A stretch of DNA of 64,000 bases from contig CAVPGM010000005.1 of NCBI GenBank assembly GCA_963703945.1, forward strand, positions 558,001-622,000, read 5' to 3'. The position numbers and the translations under genes are program-made. Positions within the stretch are counted from its first letter, which is position 1; every line of letters starts with the position of its first letter. The stretch comes from JALORV01 sp963703945. GTDB taxonomy: Bacteria; Pseudomonadota; Gammaproteobacteria; Burkholderiales; Burkholderiaceae_F. This document shows, in pieces, positions 41,557 to 50,481 of this stretch. The notes under the pieces were generated by a model, which did no database searches, had not been told where the DNA came from, and was given only the letters and a program-made list of their open reading frames with translations.

Positions 41557-42627
41557 TCAGCCCCGCTTCAGTTTCATCCGCTCGCCGGCTGCCCGGCCGC
41601 GCGCCTTCCATTCGGCCAGTTGCTTGCGACGGTCGAGGAAGGTCATCGACTCGCGGTGCACTTCGCGCATCAGTTTGCGGTAATTGGCCAGCCGATCCGG
41701 ATCGAGCCGCTCGCGCACCGCGCAGTCGGGCTCGTGCCGGTGCGTGCAATCGCGGAAGCGGCATTGCGTAGCCAGCGCGACGATGTCCGAAAAACTGGCA
41801 TTCAGGCCCTCTTCGTCGGTGTCGGCCTGCAGGCCGCGCAGTCCCGGCGTATCGATCAGGCATGCGCCGCCGGGCAGGCAGTGCAGCGAGCGGACGGTCG
41901 TCGTATGGCGGCCGCGACTATCGTCCGCCCGTACCTCGCCCGTCGCCTGGACCCCGCTGCCGAGCAGCGCATTGATCAGCGTCGATTTTCCGACGCCCGA
42001 CGACCCGAGCAGCACCACGGTCTGGCCCAGCCTCAGGTACGGCGCGAGCTCGGCACGCACCGCCGGCGAGCGGGCGTCGATCGCGTGCACCGGCACTGCG
42101 GCCGGGATTCGAGAGCGCACATCGTCGATGCGTTGGTCGGCCTGCGGCGCGATATCGCGCTTGCTGAGCACGACGATCGGCGACACACCCGCGCTTTGCA
42201 CCATCGTGAGATAGCGCTCGAGCCGGCGCACATTGTGGTTGCCGTCCAGGCCCATGACGAGCAGCGCTGAGTCGACGTTGCTGACCAGGCACTGGCGCCG
42301 ACCCTCGGAGGTACGGCGGAGGAGCCGGTTAAACGGGGCGATGCGAGCGATGATCCAATTCGACCGATCACGGTATGTTTCGGACAGCACCCAGTCGCCG
42401 ACGGCCAATTGCTCGCCGTCGGCGTCGAGGGTCCGCAAGAGCGAAGGCAGGGCGCGCGCGTCGACCTCGCCGCTGTCATCGCGCAGCACCGCACTTTCGC
42501 GGTGAATTTCGGTCACCCGCATAGGCCGGCCCTGCGTCTGACCGCCGACCATCAGTTGCGCGTAGCCCTGGGCAACCCGGGCAGTGAAGCCGATCGACCG
42601 CAGTCGATCCATAGTTTCCATTGTCAT
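41557..42627 (-). CDS. rsgA: Ribosome small-subunit-dependent GTPase RsgA
   Basis: Intact 356-residue circularly permuted GTPase. OB-fold N-terminal part (about 30-100; GDWVLSETYRDRSNWIIARI), G4 VVLSKRDIAP before G1 LLGSSGVGKSTLINALLG, then G3 IDTPGLRG, and the zinc knuckle CRFRDCTHRHEPDC in the C-terminal domain. It matures the 30S subunit late in ribosome assembly. ATG 42627 (MTMETMDRLRSIGF) is the longest start; 6 residues shorter is possible. Confidence 0.96.
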   Translation of the reverse strand: MTMETMDRLRSIGFTARVAQGYAQLMVGGQTQGRPMRVTEIHRESAVLRDDSGEVDARALPSLLRTLDADGEQLAVGDWVLSETYRDRSNWIIARIAPFNRLLRRTSEGRRQCLVSNVDSALLVMGLDGNHNVRRLERYLTMVQSAGVSPIVVLSKRDIAPQADQRIDDVRSRIPAAVPVHAIDARSPAVRAELAPYLRLGQTVVLLGSSGVGKSTLINALLGSGVQATGEVRADDSRGRHTTTVRSLHCLPGGACLIDTPGLRGLQADTDEEGLNASFSDIVALATQCRFRDCTHRHEPDCAVRERLDPDRLANYRKLMREVHRESMTFLDRRKQLAEWKARGRAAGERMKLKRG

Positions 42628-42929
42628 TGTCGTTTCCGATTCGAGCGGCCAAGGCAGGCCGCCAACATCAAACGCGCGCGGTGCGCGCGACCGAGGTCGA
42701 GTCAGGAGGCCGGCCGCGTCTGCGGCCGATTCGGAAACGTCCGAGTCAGCGCCGAGTCGGCCGACTAGGGAACAAGCTCAGTGTTGGACATGCGCGCCTC
42801 CAGTAGTAAGTGGCGCTCGGGGAGCGGGAAGCGGAGTTTCGTCGCGAGCTGCACACCCGTCAACGGAAAAATCACGCGCGGGCGCGCGCCGAGCGGGACG
42901 CCGGGCCGCAGCGGGCCGGGCGTCTCACC
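42628..42929. other. Intergenic region without recognised gene
   Basis: About 300 bp between rsgA (start 42627) and the small basic protein (stop 42930), both on the minus strand. It is GC-rich with small self-complementary stretches such as GGCCGGCCGCGTCTGCGGCC near 42702. It should contain the rsgA promoter. I found no coding frame, tRNA or known RNA motif. Confidence 0.55.
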
Positions 42930-43100
42930 TCAGGGAGTGACGGGCGGCAGTGCGCCGGGGTCGACCGCGGGCGGGGATTCGTCGGGCGCAATGGTCTTGT
43001 CGGCCTTGTCGGCGGCCTTGCGCTGGCGCTTTTCTTCCTGCTTTTTCTTCCTGGCCAGTTCGCGCTGGCGTTTTTCGAACGAGTAGTTGGGCTTCGCCAA
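42930..43100 (-). CDS. Small basic Lys/Arg/Glu-rich protein, TTG start
   Basis: A 56-residue protein starting at TTG 43100 with AAGGAGG 7 bp upstream, one of the best ribosome sites here. It reads AKPNYSFEKRQRELARKKKQ and EEKRQRKAADKADKTIAPDE, then a Pro-rich end PPAVDPGALPPVTP. The charged part looks like one long helix. I recall near-identical small proteins in Burkholderiales but their function is unknown to me. It follows the cold-shock gene on the same strand after a terminator. Confidence 0.75.
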   Translation of the reverse strand: MAKPNYSFEKRQRELARKKKQEEKRQRKAADKADKTIAPDESPPAVDPGALPPVTP

Positions 43101-43142
43101 GTCGGTGCCTCCTTGAAGGGAATGTGCGAGTGTCGCTCAGAT

Positions 43143-43172
43143 AAAAAAAGACCGCCACATGAGGTGGCGGTC
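43143..43172 (-). terminator. Rho-independent terminator after cold-shock gene
   Basis: On the minus strand GACCGCCAC (43172-43164) and GTGGCGGTC (43158-43150) form a 9-bp stem with a 5-base loop, then seven T residues (43149-43143). It is 21 bp after the cold-shock stop. Confidence 0.9.
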
Positions 43173-43192
43173 TCGAATTGAGCAAACAGGCC

Positions 43193-43396
43193 TTAGATCG
43201 GACGGATCTGCGTTGCCTGGGGGCCTTTGGCGCCCTGGGCTACCGTGAACTCGACGCGCTGACCCTCTTGCAGGGTCTTGAAGCCGGAAGCCTGGATCTC
43301 CGAGAAGTGCGCGAACAGATCCTTGCCGCCGCCTTCGGGCGTGATGAAGCCGAAGCCTTTGGACTCATTGAACCACTTGACCGTACCTTGTGCCAT
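43193..43396 (-). CDS. Cold-shock domain protein (CspA family)
   Basis: Intact 67-residue protein, MAQGTVKWFNESKGFGFITP, with RNP1 (KGFGFI) and RNP2-like DLFAHFSEI motifs, then VEFTVAQGAKGPQATQIRPI. Single OB fold binding single-stranded RNA/DNA, an RNA chaperone. Upstream, 43397-43651 is a 255-bp non-coding stretch likely to hold a long 5' leader, as in cspA-type genes, plus the promoter of the divergent AEC gene. Confidence 0.96.
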   Translation of the reverse strand: MAQGTVKWFNESKGFGFITPEGGGKDLFAHFSEIQASGFKTLQEGQRVEFTVAQGAKGPQATQIRPI

Positions 43397-43651
43397 TTAA
43401 AAACGTCCTTGAAGAAAGAAGAAGGGAATAACGCCGGCAGGAATGTCCTGCTGCGTGCAGACGATCAAGTACGTAAATCGGGGAACAAGGCGGGGTCGGA
43501 TACAGCGGTGACCGGCACAGGGAACCAGAGGACTAACGACACTCAAACGAAAGCACGACGCACCTTACGCGGTTGCCGCCAGCTTGTCCAGTCCGAAATG
43601 AGCCGCTCGCCCTGACCGCAGGCCTTGCGCGGTCGGAGATACTTGCGGCCC

Positions 43652-44617
43652 ATGCAGGCGATCCTTGCAGTCACCGTTCCGTTTTTTGCGCTGGTGCTGT
43701 GCGGTTATCTGGCGGGGCGGTTTCATATCCTGCCGGAAACCGCGATTCCCGGGCTCAACAGCTACGTTCTTTACTTCGCGCTGCCGTGCATGCTGTTCCG
43801 ATTTGGTGCATCTTTACCCGTTGCGCAGGTGCTCAACCCGGTGGTGCTGGTGATCACTCTCGGCGTTGCACTGATCGGCGTGACCGGCACGATCGCCCTC
43901 ACGCGTTCTGCGCGGATTGCGATGAAGGATGCCGCACTCGGTGCGCTGACCGTCGTGTGGCCGAACACCGGCTTCATGGGCGTGCCCCTGTTGGCAGCGC
44001 TACTGGGTCCGGCAGCCGCCGGACCGGTCATCACCACGCTGCTGGTCGATCTCTTCTTTACCAGTTCTTTATGCATCGCGCTCGCACAGTCGCAGGAAGC
44101 CGGTACCACGGGCCATCAACCGAGCGCATGGCGCCTGCTCAGGGGGACACTGGCGAATCCGTTGCCGGCGGCGATCGCGCTCGGCCTGGTGTTCTCGATG
44201 ATGCAGCTGAAGCTCCCCGGCCCGCTGGACTCCATCGTCAGGATGCTTGGCGACTCCGCAACGCCAGTGGCTCTGTTCGCAATCGGGACCGTGCTGTGGC
44301 GAGCGGGTCTGCACGTGCACACGCGCACTTCGCTGAAGCTCTACATGCCGCTCGCACTCGCCAAGCTTGTGATCCACCCGCTGCTCGTGCTCGCGCTCGG
44401 CGTGGGAGCGATCCGTCTTGGAGTGCCGCTCGAACCATTCACGCTCAAGGTGATCGTTCTGGCTGCCGCGCTGCCATCAGCCAGCTCAGTGTCGTTGCTG
44501 GCCGAACGCTATGGAGCCGATAACGGTCGCATCACGCGCATCATCATCAGCTCGACGGTGCTCGCTTTCGTCAGCTTCACGCTGCTCGCGTGGCTGCTTG
44601 ACGTGCAACCCCGATAG
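43652..44617 (+). CDS. AEC-family (auxin efflux carrier) transporter
   Basis: Intact 321-residue membrane protein with about ten helices. It begins MQAILAVTVPFFALVLCGYL and has the family motifs FALPCMLFRFGAS, the first-half VVWPNTGFMGVPLLAAL (substrate-site NxGFxG), and in the second half KLVIHPLLVLALG and AALPSASSVSLLAERYGAD. Likely a transporter of organic acids or similar; substrate not visible. ATG 43652 fits the family; it ends 12 bp before the next gene. Confidence 0.92.
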   Translation: MQAILAVTVPFFALVLCGYLAGRFHILPETAIPGLNSYVLYFALPCMLFRFGASLPVAQVLNPVVLVITLGVALIGVTGTIALTRSARIAMKDAALGALTVVWPNTGFMGVPLLAALLGPAAAGPVITTLLVDLFFTSSLCIALAQSQEAGTTGHQPSAWRLLRGTLANPLPAAIALGLVFSMMQLKLPGPLDSIVRMLGDSATPVALFAIGTVLWRAGLHVHTRTSLKLYMPLALAKLVIHPLLVLALGVGAIRLGVPLEPFTLKVIVLAAALPSASSVSLLAERYGADNGRITRIIISSTVLAFVSFTLLAWLLDVQPR

Positions 44618-44629
44618 CAATTGCGCCCG

Positions 44630-45622
44630 ATGCTGGCTGGAACCGCGCTCGCGCTGCTTGCAGGACTGCTCTGGGGCCTGGTTTTCGTCGTTCCGGTGCT
44701 GCTTCCCGATTACCCGCCCGCGATGCTGTCGGCCGGCCGCTATTTGGCTTTCGGTCTGATTGCGCTGCCGCTGGCGTGGGTGGACAGAGCAAGGCTGTCG
44801 CGGCTGAGTCGGTCCGACTGGATGGTAGCCAGCCGGCTGGCGCTGATTGGAAACCTGCTGTACTACGCGTGCCTGGCCGCGGCGATCCAGCGCGCTGGAG
44901 CACCGTTGCCGACCATGATCATCGGCACGCTGCCGGTGGTGATCGCGGTCGTCGCGAACGTGCGCGTCGCGGGCGGCATACGGTTGCCATGGACACGATT
45001 GCTGCCGTCGCTCGCGCTGATTGCAGCGGGCATTGCGCTTGTCAATCAGGTCGAACTCGATCGCCAGGCAGCGCATTCCGCAGTCGAACCGACCCGTTAC
45101 GCGATCGGAGCCCTGCTGGCAGTCGGTGCGCTGGTGTGCTGGACGTGGTACCCGATCCGAAACTCGGAGTGGCTACGCGCGCACCCGGACCGCGGCGCAC
45201 GCGCCTGGGCGACGGCACAGGGCGTGGCTACGCTGCCGCTCGCGGCCATCGCGTACCTTGGCGTCGCGGCGTGGTATGGCCGCGCCGGGTCGACGGTGGC
45301 GATGCCGTTGGGGCCGCGGCCGCTGGCCTTCGTGTCGGCGATGGTGACGATCGGACTGCTGGCGTCATGGCTGGGCACGCTTGCCTGGAATGGAGCCAGC
45401 AAGCGGTTGCCGACGGCGCTGGCCGGGCAACTCATCGTGTTCGAGACCCTGGCCGCGCTGGCTTATGCCTACCTGCTGCGCAGCAGCTGGCCGCCGCTTC
45501 CTGCCCTCGCGGGGATCGCCCTGCTGATCGCCGGCGTCGCCTGGGCCCTCAGGATGTTTGGCCGGAATAGCGTTGCCGATGCGCTGACCGCAGCGGGCGA
45601 CAAAGAAGCGGCGCATCGTTGA
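44630..45622 (+). CDS. EamA/DMT-family transporter
   Basis: Intact 330-residue membrane protein with ten helices; N-terminal LAGTALALLAGLLWGLVFVV and the second EamA half AIGALLAVGALVCWTWYPIR. The start is ATG 44630; a TTG nine bases upstream is possible. It follows the AEC transporter closely, so an operon of two transporters is likely. Substrate unknown. Confidence 0.88.
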   Translation: MLAGTALALLAGLLWGLVFVVPVLLPDYPPAMLSAGRYLAFGLIALPLAWVDRARLSRLSRSDWMVASRLALIGNLLYYACLAAAIQRAGAPLPTMIIGTLPVVIAVVANVRVAGGIRLPWTRLLPSLALIAAGIALVNQVELDRQAAHSAVEPTRYAIGALLAVGALVCWTWYPIRNSEWLRAHPDRGARAWATAQGVATLPLAAIAYLGVAAWYGRAGSTVAMPLGPRPLAFVSAMVTIGLLASWLGTLAWNGASKRLPTALAGQLIVFETLAALAYAYLLRSSWPPLPALAGIALLIAGVAWALRMFGRNSVADALTAAGDKEAAHR

Positions 45623-45642
45623 AATAATGCCTCGCGAAACCA

Positions 45643-46176
45643 ATGGGACAGGTCGGCTTCCAGCTGGAACACGTTTACCCTGCGGATCTGCGCCGGCTCT
45701 GGGCCGCGCTCGGCCGACCCGAATACGTCGAACGCAAGTACGCAGCCCTTGGCTCAACCAACTTACGCATCCTGCAGTTCGACGCCGACGAGGACCTCAT
45801 CAACGTTGTGCTCGAGCGCCGGATTCGAACGCCCGACTCTGCCCTGCCGGCCTGGGCGAAGCACGTTTTCTCCGGTAGTCACGTGCTGCACCACCACTCG
45901 CGTTGGACCCGCGTCGACGCGAAAAGCGCCCGATTCGAACTGGAGATTTGGCCGCTCCGGACGCCGGTGCGTGCGCATGGCGACGGTGCCGCCGTCGAAC
46001 TGTCGGCTACATGCACGCAAGTGAAACTGCGCATCGCCGTGCAGTGCGGAGTCCCGGTCATCGGGACAAAGGTGGCGCAGATGTTTGCTGATCAGATGAA
46101 ACAGGCGCTTATTCAGGATCACCGTTTTACCCTGAGCTATCTTGAACTGCCGACTGTGCCCATGTGCAGGACTTGA
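45643..46176 (+). CDS. DUF2505-like (START-fold) protein
   Basis: Intact 177-residue protein, MGQVGFQLEHVYPADLRRLW, with EYVERKYAALGSTNLRILQF in the first third and the closing QMFADQMKQALIQDHRFTLS. This matches the DUF2505 family of START/SRPBCC-like proteins that have a hydrophobic cavity. Function unknown. It lies 20 bp after the EamA gene. Confidence 0.82.
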   Translation: MGQVGFQLEHVYPADLRRLWAALGRPEYVERKYAALGSTNLRILQFDADEDLINVVLERRIRTPDSALPAWAKHVFSGSHVLHHHSRWTRVDAKSARFELEIWPLRTPVRAHGDGAAVELSATCTQVKLRIAVQCGVPVIGTKVAQMFADQMKQALIQDHRFTLSYLELPTVPMCRT

Positions 46177-46182
46177 GCACCG

Positions 46183-47869
46183 TCAACGCGGGCACCGCGG
46201 TTGATCGCGCACTGACGGCGGGGTTGCTACGTCAGGTGCGTCGGCGCGCGCCCTCAGCTCCGTCGCGAGCTCGTGGCACCTGAGTTCGAGGAGCGGCCAT
46301 GGCACCGAGGTGTCGATGACGGTTGCGATAGCCTGATCGTCGGCATCGAATGGCTCCTGCCACCATAGCTGGCACTCCATCACCTCGACCGTGGCCTCGG
46401 AGGCATCGGTCGCTGCCGCTGCGCGATCGCGCAGGCGGGTTCGGCGCGTGTCGTCCGGCGCCTCGCAGGCAACGAGGACGATCGTCGCGCGGCGATTCGC
46501 CGCGAGCGTGCGAAAACGGCGCCGCTCGGCGAGTTTCAGGCAGGCCGCGTCGATGACCGCCGGCACTCCGGCTTCAAGCGCCTCAGCGGCAAGCGCGGCC
46601 AGGCGTTCGTAGGTCCGGACGGTCTCCGCTTCGGAATAGATGCTGCCTCCCGATGCGTCCTGCAGGCGCCATCCCGTGCAGGCGCTTGCGCTCGACATCC
46701 GACCGCAACCGCACTCCGCCCAGTGCACAGGCCAGGCTCTGGGCGACGGTGGACTTGCCGGAACCGGAAAGTCCGGTCATGACTGCGAGTATCCGGGGAC
46801 CGGGCTGTCGAAGCCGTTCGGCCAGCACCAAGTAGTGTTCGAACGATGTGTGTTGCCGCAGGCGGACATGCTGCGGCACGCGCGGCTGCTGCAGCCGAAT
46901 CAATGCGATCTTGGCCCGCACCAGCGCCCGATACACCGCGTAGAGCCGCAGCAGCGCCAGACCACCATAGTCACCCGTAACCTCGAGATACGCGCTGATG
47001 AAACGCCATGCGTGCGCATCGAGGTGATGATCGGCGAGATCCATGAACATGAAGGCGACATCGCTGATCACATCGATGCATCGCAGTTCGGCATTGAACT
47101 CGACGGCATCGAATAGTGTCGGGGCGCCATCGAAAAGCACGACGTTGCCCAAATGCAGGTCGCCATGACACTCTCGTAAGCAACCACCTGCGGCGCGTGC
47201 CGCCAGCTGCGCGCTCCGGTTTCTCCATTCGTCGTTCGCCCATCGAGCAAGCGTATCGAGGCGGTCGCGCTCCGCAGCGGAGTGCACCAGTTCGCGCATT
47301 GTGACGAAGTTCTCGTCGCACCAGCGCAGGACGGTCTCCGGTGTTCCCATACCGGAGGGCGCCGGCGCGGCGTCCCGGTGTAACCCCGCGACCGTCAGTG
47401 CAAGTCGATCTATGAGAGCGACGGACAGTTCGTTTCGCTCGGCTAGCCGGTCGAATGTCAATGCGGGATCGAAGCGTCGCATGCGCACCGCGAATTCGAG
47501 CGCACCGTCGGGAGGCGGAGAGTCAACAATGCGCGGCGCGTCCAGGCTGCCGACGACGGCGACGACGTCACGATAGATTGCCGGCGCGGTCCGCTGATTC
47601 AGCCGCAGTTCCTCCAGGCAATCCAGATGGCGGAGATCAAGCGTCGAGAAGTCCAGGAATCCAAACCTGAGCGGCTTGCGGAACTTGTATGCGTACTGCC
47701 CGGCCAGCAGAACGGTCGAGATGTGGGTCTCGATGCGTTCAACGCCTGCGACCGGCTCGGGAAAGGCGGCTTTACGCATCAGGCCCGCCATCAGCGCATC
47801 GTGTCGCTGAATTGAATTTGCCGGCAGGTCCGGGGGACTTGCTGAATGCTGCGGCATCGAAGATGGCAA
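46183..47869 (-). CDS. Aminoglycoside-phosphotransferase-like/P-loop kinase fusion, frame-disrupted
   Basis: N-terminal APH-like half (1-330) with YAYKFRKPLRFGFLDFSTL as ATP-lysine region, catalytic LRECHGDLHLGNVVLFDGAP (HGD...N) and metal DAVEFNAELR. Then a P-loop kinase half, AVMTGLSGSGKSTVAQSLAC (Walker A) and SDVERKRLHG, resembling gluconokinase/AAA_33. A shift near 46690 separates the kinase end, which contains YERLAALAAEALEAGVPAVI and EVMECQLWWQEPFDADD. The full protein would be about 560 residues. Known combination (APH-P-loop fusion) of unknown substrate. A shorter paralogue lies at 49312. Confidence 0.82.
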
Positions 47870-48055
47870 TCGTGTGCTGAGCCGAATGAACTCCCATTCT
47901 GCGCTCCGGATCCGGGCAGGCGGCTGTCATGCGACGGCGGCATCGCGTCAAGAGCAGCGCGAACTCCGCGCAGTTGACCACCATCAATCGAGAGCGCGCG
48001 CGGGCAAGTAGGGTGAAGAGCATGGGATGGGGGTTGCCGGAACAGGAGCGAAGCC

Positions 48056-48358
48056 ATGAAGCACAGGAGCGCAATGCCTAAGCACTCCGCGTCGCCGCGA
48101 TCACACGGGCCGAGCGCGGGACAGCCACCGAGCGACGGTGAAACCTCGCGCGTCGTGGCCAGGCCGGATGGTTACTACTGGATCGCCGACGACGGCAGGC
48201 AAGAGTTCGGTCCGTTTTCCAGCGTGTCGGAGGCGCTGCATGCGCTGCGCTCTGGCCTCGAGGCCGGGTCGGAGCCTGACGAGCTGCTGGCCGAGGTCGA
48301 GGCCGAGATGGGAATTGTCGAGCCGCCGTCGCCGGAAGGCGCCGCGGAGGAAGAATAG
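48056..48358 (+). CDS. Hypothetical protein with tryptophan-containing core
   Basis: A 100-residue acidic-tailed protein. The centre, RPDGYYWIADDGRQEFGPFS, looks like a small beta-rich unit, then VSEALHALRSGLEAG and an acidic end (EVEAEMGIVEPPSPEGAAEE). AGGAG lies 8 bp before ATG 48056. It is 12 bp upstream of the PRPP synthetase-like gene on the same strand. Not recognised. Confidence 0.6.
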   Translation: MKHRSAMPKHSASPRSHGPSAGQPPSDGETSRVVARPDGYYWIADDGRQEFGPFSSVSEALHALRSGLEAGSEPDELLAEVEAEMGIVEPPSPEGAAEEE

Positions 48359-48370
48359 GGTGAGCCGCCG

Positions 48371-49315
48371 ATGCGGCTCTTCGCACTCGACGCAACGCGT
48401 GAATTCGGCACGCGTGTGGCGCAGGCGCTCGGCGCCCCACTGGCGCCGCACGAGGAACGGACGTTCGAGGATTCCGAGCACAAGATCCGGCCGCTTGTCG
48501 ATCCAGCGGGGCACGATTGCGTGATCGTTCAGAGCCTGCACGGGGGACCGGATTGCAGCGGCGACGACAAGCTGGTGCGACTGCTGATGTTCGTCACTGC
48601 ACTGCGCGACCATGGAGCGCGCCGCGTTACTGCCGTCGTGCCGTACGTGGCCTATGCGCGCAAGGATCGCCGCACGCAGCCGTTCGATCCGGTGTCGATC
48701 CGCGTCATCGCGCAATTGTTCGAAGCGGTGCAGTGCGATGCACTCGTGACGTTGGAGGTGCATAACGTCGCGGCGTTCGACAACGCGTTCCGAATGCGTG
48801 CGATCAACCTGTCGCCCAACTCGCTATTCACCGCCGCCGCCGCGCCTCTTGTCAAGGATTTGCCGGTTGCGGTAGCGTCGCCAGACGTCGGTGGCATCAA
48901 GCGCGCACAACTGTGGCGCGAGGCGCTCGAGCGCGATTGGAACCGGCCGGTCGGTCAGGCCTTCGTAGACAAGCGTCGCGCGGCAGGCGTGGTCAGCGGC
49001 GGCAACATTGTCACGGGCGAGGTCCGCGACGCCACCGTGCTGATCATCGACGACCTGATCGCAACATTCGGAACGATCGACCGCGCCGCGCAGGCGCTGC
49101 GCCGTGCCGGTGCCGCGCGCGTGTTCGCGTTCGCTGCGCACGGACTGTTCGTGACCCCGGCCGCTGATGTGGTGACGCGTAGCGGCGTCGAACGCGTGTT
49201 CGTCACCGATACGGTTCCGCCTTTTCGGCTCGACGGATCCGCGGCGCGCGAGCGGATCGAAGTTCTGCCGGCGGGCGAACTGTTTGCTTCCGCGCTGCGG
49301 GCGGGTGTGTCCTAG
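48371..49315 (+). CDS. Ribose-phosphate pyrophosphokinase-like protein (variant)
   Basis: Intact 314-residue PRPP synthetase. The ATP site YVAYARKDRRTQPFDPVS, the His-containing EVHNVAAFD (canonical DLHA), PDVGGIKRAQ, flexible-loop FVDKRRAAGVV with Lys and Arg present, and the PRPP loop VLIIDDLIATFGTIDRAAQA. In the standard enzymes the loop is DDM-I-DT-x-GT; here the D of DT is Ala. It would make PRPP from ribose-5-phosphate and ATP if active. It neighbours two phosphoribosyltransferase genes that consume PRPP. Paralogue of, not the main, prs. Confidence 0.88.
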   Translation: MRLFALDATREFGTRVAQALGAPLAPHEERTFEDSEHKIRPLVDPAGHDCVIVQSLHGGPDCSGDDKLVRLLMFVTALRDHGARRVTAVVPYVAYARKDRRTQPFDPVSIRVIAQLFEAVQCDALVTLEVHNVAAFDNAFRMRAINLSPNSLFTAAAAPLVKDLPVAVASPDVGGIKRAQLWREALERDWNRPVGQAFVDKRRAAGVVSGGNIVTGEVRDATVLIIDDLIATFGTIDRAAQALRRAGAARVFAFAAHGLFVTPAADVVTRSGVERVFVTDTVPPFRLDGSAARERIEVLPAGELFASALRAGVS

Positions 49316-50355
49316 TCGCGCAGCAGCGGCGCCAGCGCCGCGCGAGCCTGCGCGACGTAGCGTCGTGCCAGCGGCAGCCAATGGTGCGGCGTGCGCGGCC
49401 GGAAATCGAGCAGGTGTGCCGCTGCCAACCGAGCGCGCACCAGCGCGCGTTGCGCACCGTACAACGCCATCACTTCCGGTGGCGGCGCATTGCCGAGCAC
49501 CTCGTCCACCCGCGCCAGCAGTTGCGATCCGACCCAGTCTGCGCCCAGCATTCGACATTCGATGCCAAGAAACGCGAGTTCGTCGTACGGATCGACCTCG
49601 CGCAGCATCCGGTTGAACTCCAGGCAGTCGATCACGACTGGCGGATCGAGCAGACAGATGTGCTCGGGCCGCAGATCTCCGTGCCCCTCGCGCACGTGAC
49701 CCTGCTCAGCGCGCGCGCCGACCGCGCTCGCATGCTGCGCGAGCGCGCGGTCGAACTGCGAAAGCACTGCGGTCGTCTCAGCCTCGCTGAAACGCGGATC
49801 CAGCAGCACTGCGCGGTTGGCCGCCTGCGCCGCACCGATGCGCCCCAGATACGCGGATGCGTCCAGGGCTACTGGCTCCGCCGAGCGGAAGAACTGCGCG
49901 AGCCGCGCAGCAAGGCGGTCGATATCGGCCGGTGTGACTGTTCCCGTCGCCAAGCCTGCGTCGAGCATCCGGGAGCGCGGCAGAGGGCGCATCACAACCA
50001 GCCAATCTAGGACCTCCGCACCGGCTTTCGGTCCTATGGCCAGGCGTCCGAAGGCGTCCCGAACCACCGGCATGACGCCCTCGTAAACGTCCGGCGCAAG
50101 CCGGCGGTTCAGCCGCACCTCCTCCCGGCAGTTGAACTCGCGCGCGGGCAGTGTCGAGAAGTCCAGGAACGCTGCCTGCACCGGCTTCTTTAGCTTCAGC
50201 ACATGTCCCCGCCCGATGAATACCCATGACATGTGCGTCTCGACAACTTCGGGCGGCGCTCCACCGGCGTGCGCCGCTGTGCTGGCCAGGAAGTGCAGCA
50301 CTGCGTCCAGGTTGGTGGGAGCGAGCTCGGCCGCATGCATCTGATAGCTCTGCAC
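49312..50355 (-). CDS. Aminoglycoside-phosphotransferase-like protein, paralogue of 46183
   Basis: Intact 347-residue protein, similar throughout to the APH half of 46183: RGHVLKLKKPVQAAFLDFST, catalytic VREGHGDLRPEHICLLDPPV (HGD with H-x-C) and VIDCLEFNRMLREVDPYDEL. No P-loop kinase part follows. The stop overlaps the PRPP synthetase stop by 4 bases on the other strand. Substrate unknown; a small-molecule or sugar kinase is likely. Confidence 0.85.
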   Translation of the reverse strand: MQSYQMHAAELAPTNLDAVLHFLASTAAHAGGAPPEVVETHMSWVFIGRGHVLKLKKPVQAAFLDFSTLPAREFNCREEVRLNRRLAPDVYEGVMPVVRDAFGRLAIGPKAGAEVLDWLVVMRPLPRSRMLDAGLATGTVTPADIDRLAARLAQFFRSAEPVALDASAYLGRIGAAQAANRAVLLDPRFSEAETTAVLSQFDRALAQHASAVGARAEQGHVREGHGDLRPEHICLLDPPVVIDCLEFNRMLREVDPYDELAFLGIECRMLGADWVGSQLLARVDEVLGNAPPPEVMALYGAQRALVRARLAAAHLLDFRPRTPHHWLPLARRYVAQARAALAPLLRD

Positions 50356-50481
50356 GCCGTGTCAGCGGCGTTGACGGCAGTCAATCAACAGGCTGCCAGC
50401 AATCGTTGCGTAACTACAGCGCACCTATACTTTTAGCGCGCTTGCTTGCAAGGGAGTTTGCGCGGTGGCAAGGAGGCAGTG

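Noticed and set aside
42820..42930. GC-rich hairpin with GATTTTTCC near 42880 as terminator for the small basic protein
   Set aside because: The stem is weakly defined among repeated GC stretches and the T-run is not directly adjacent.
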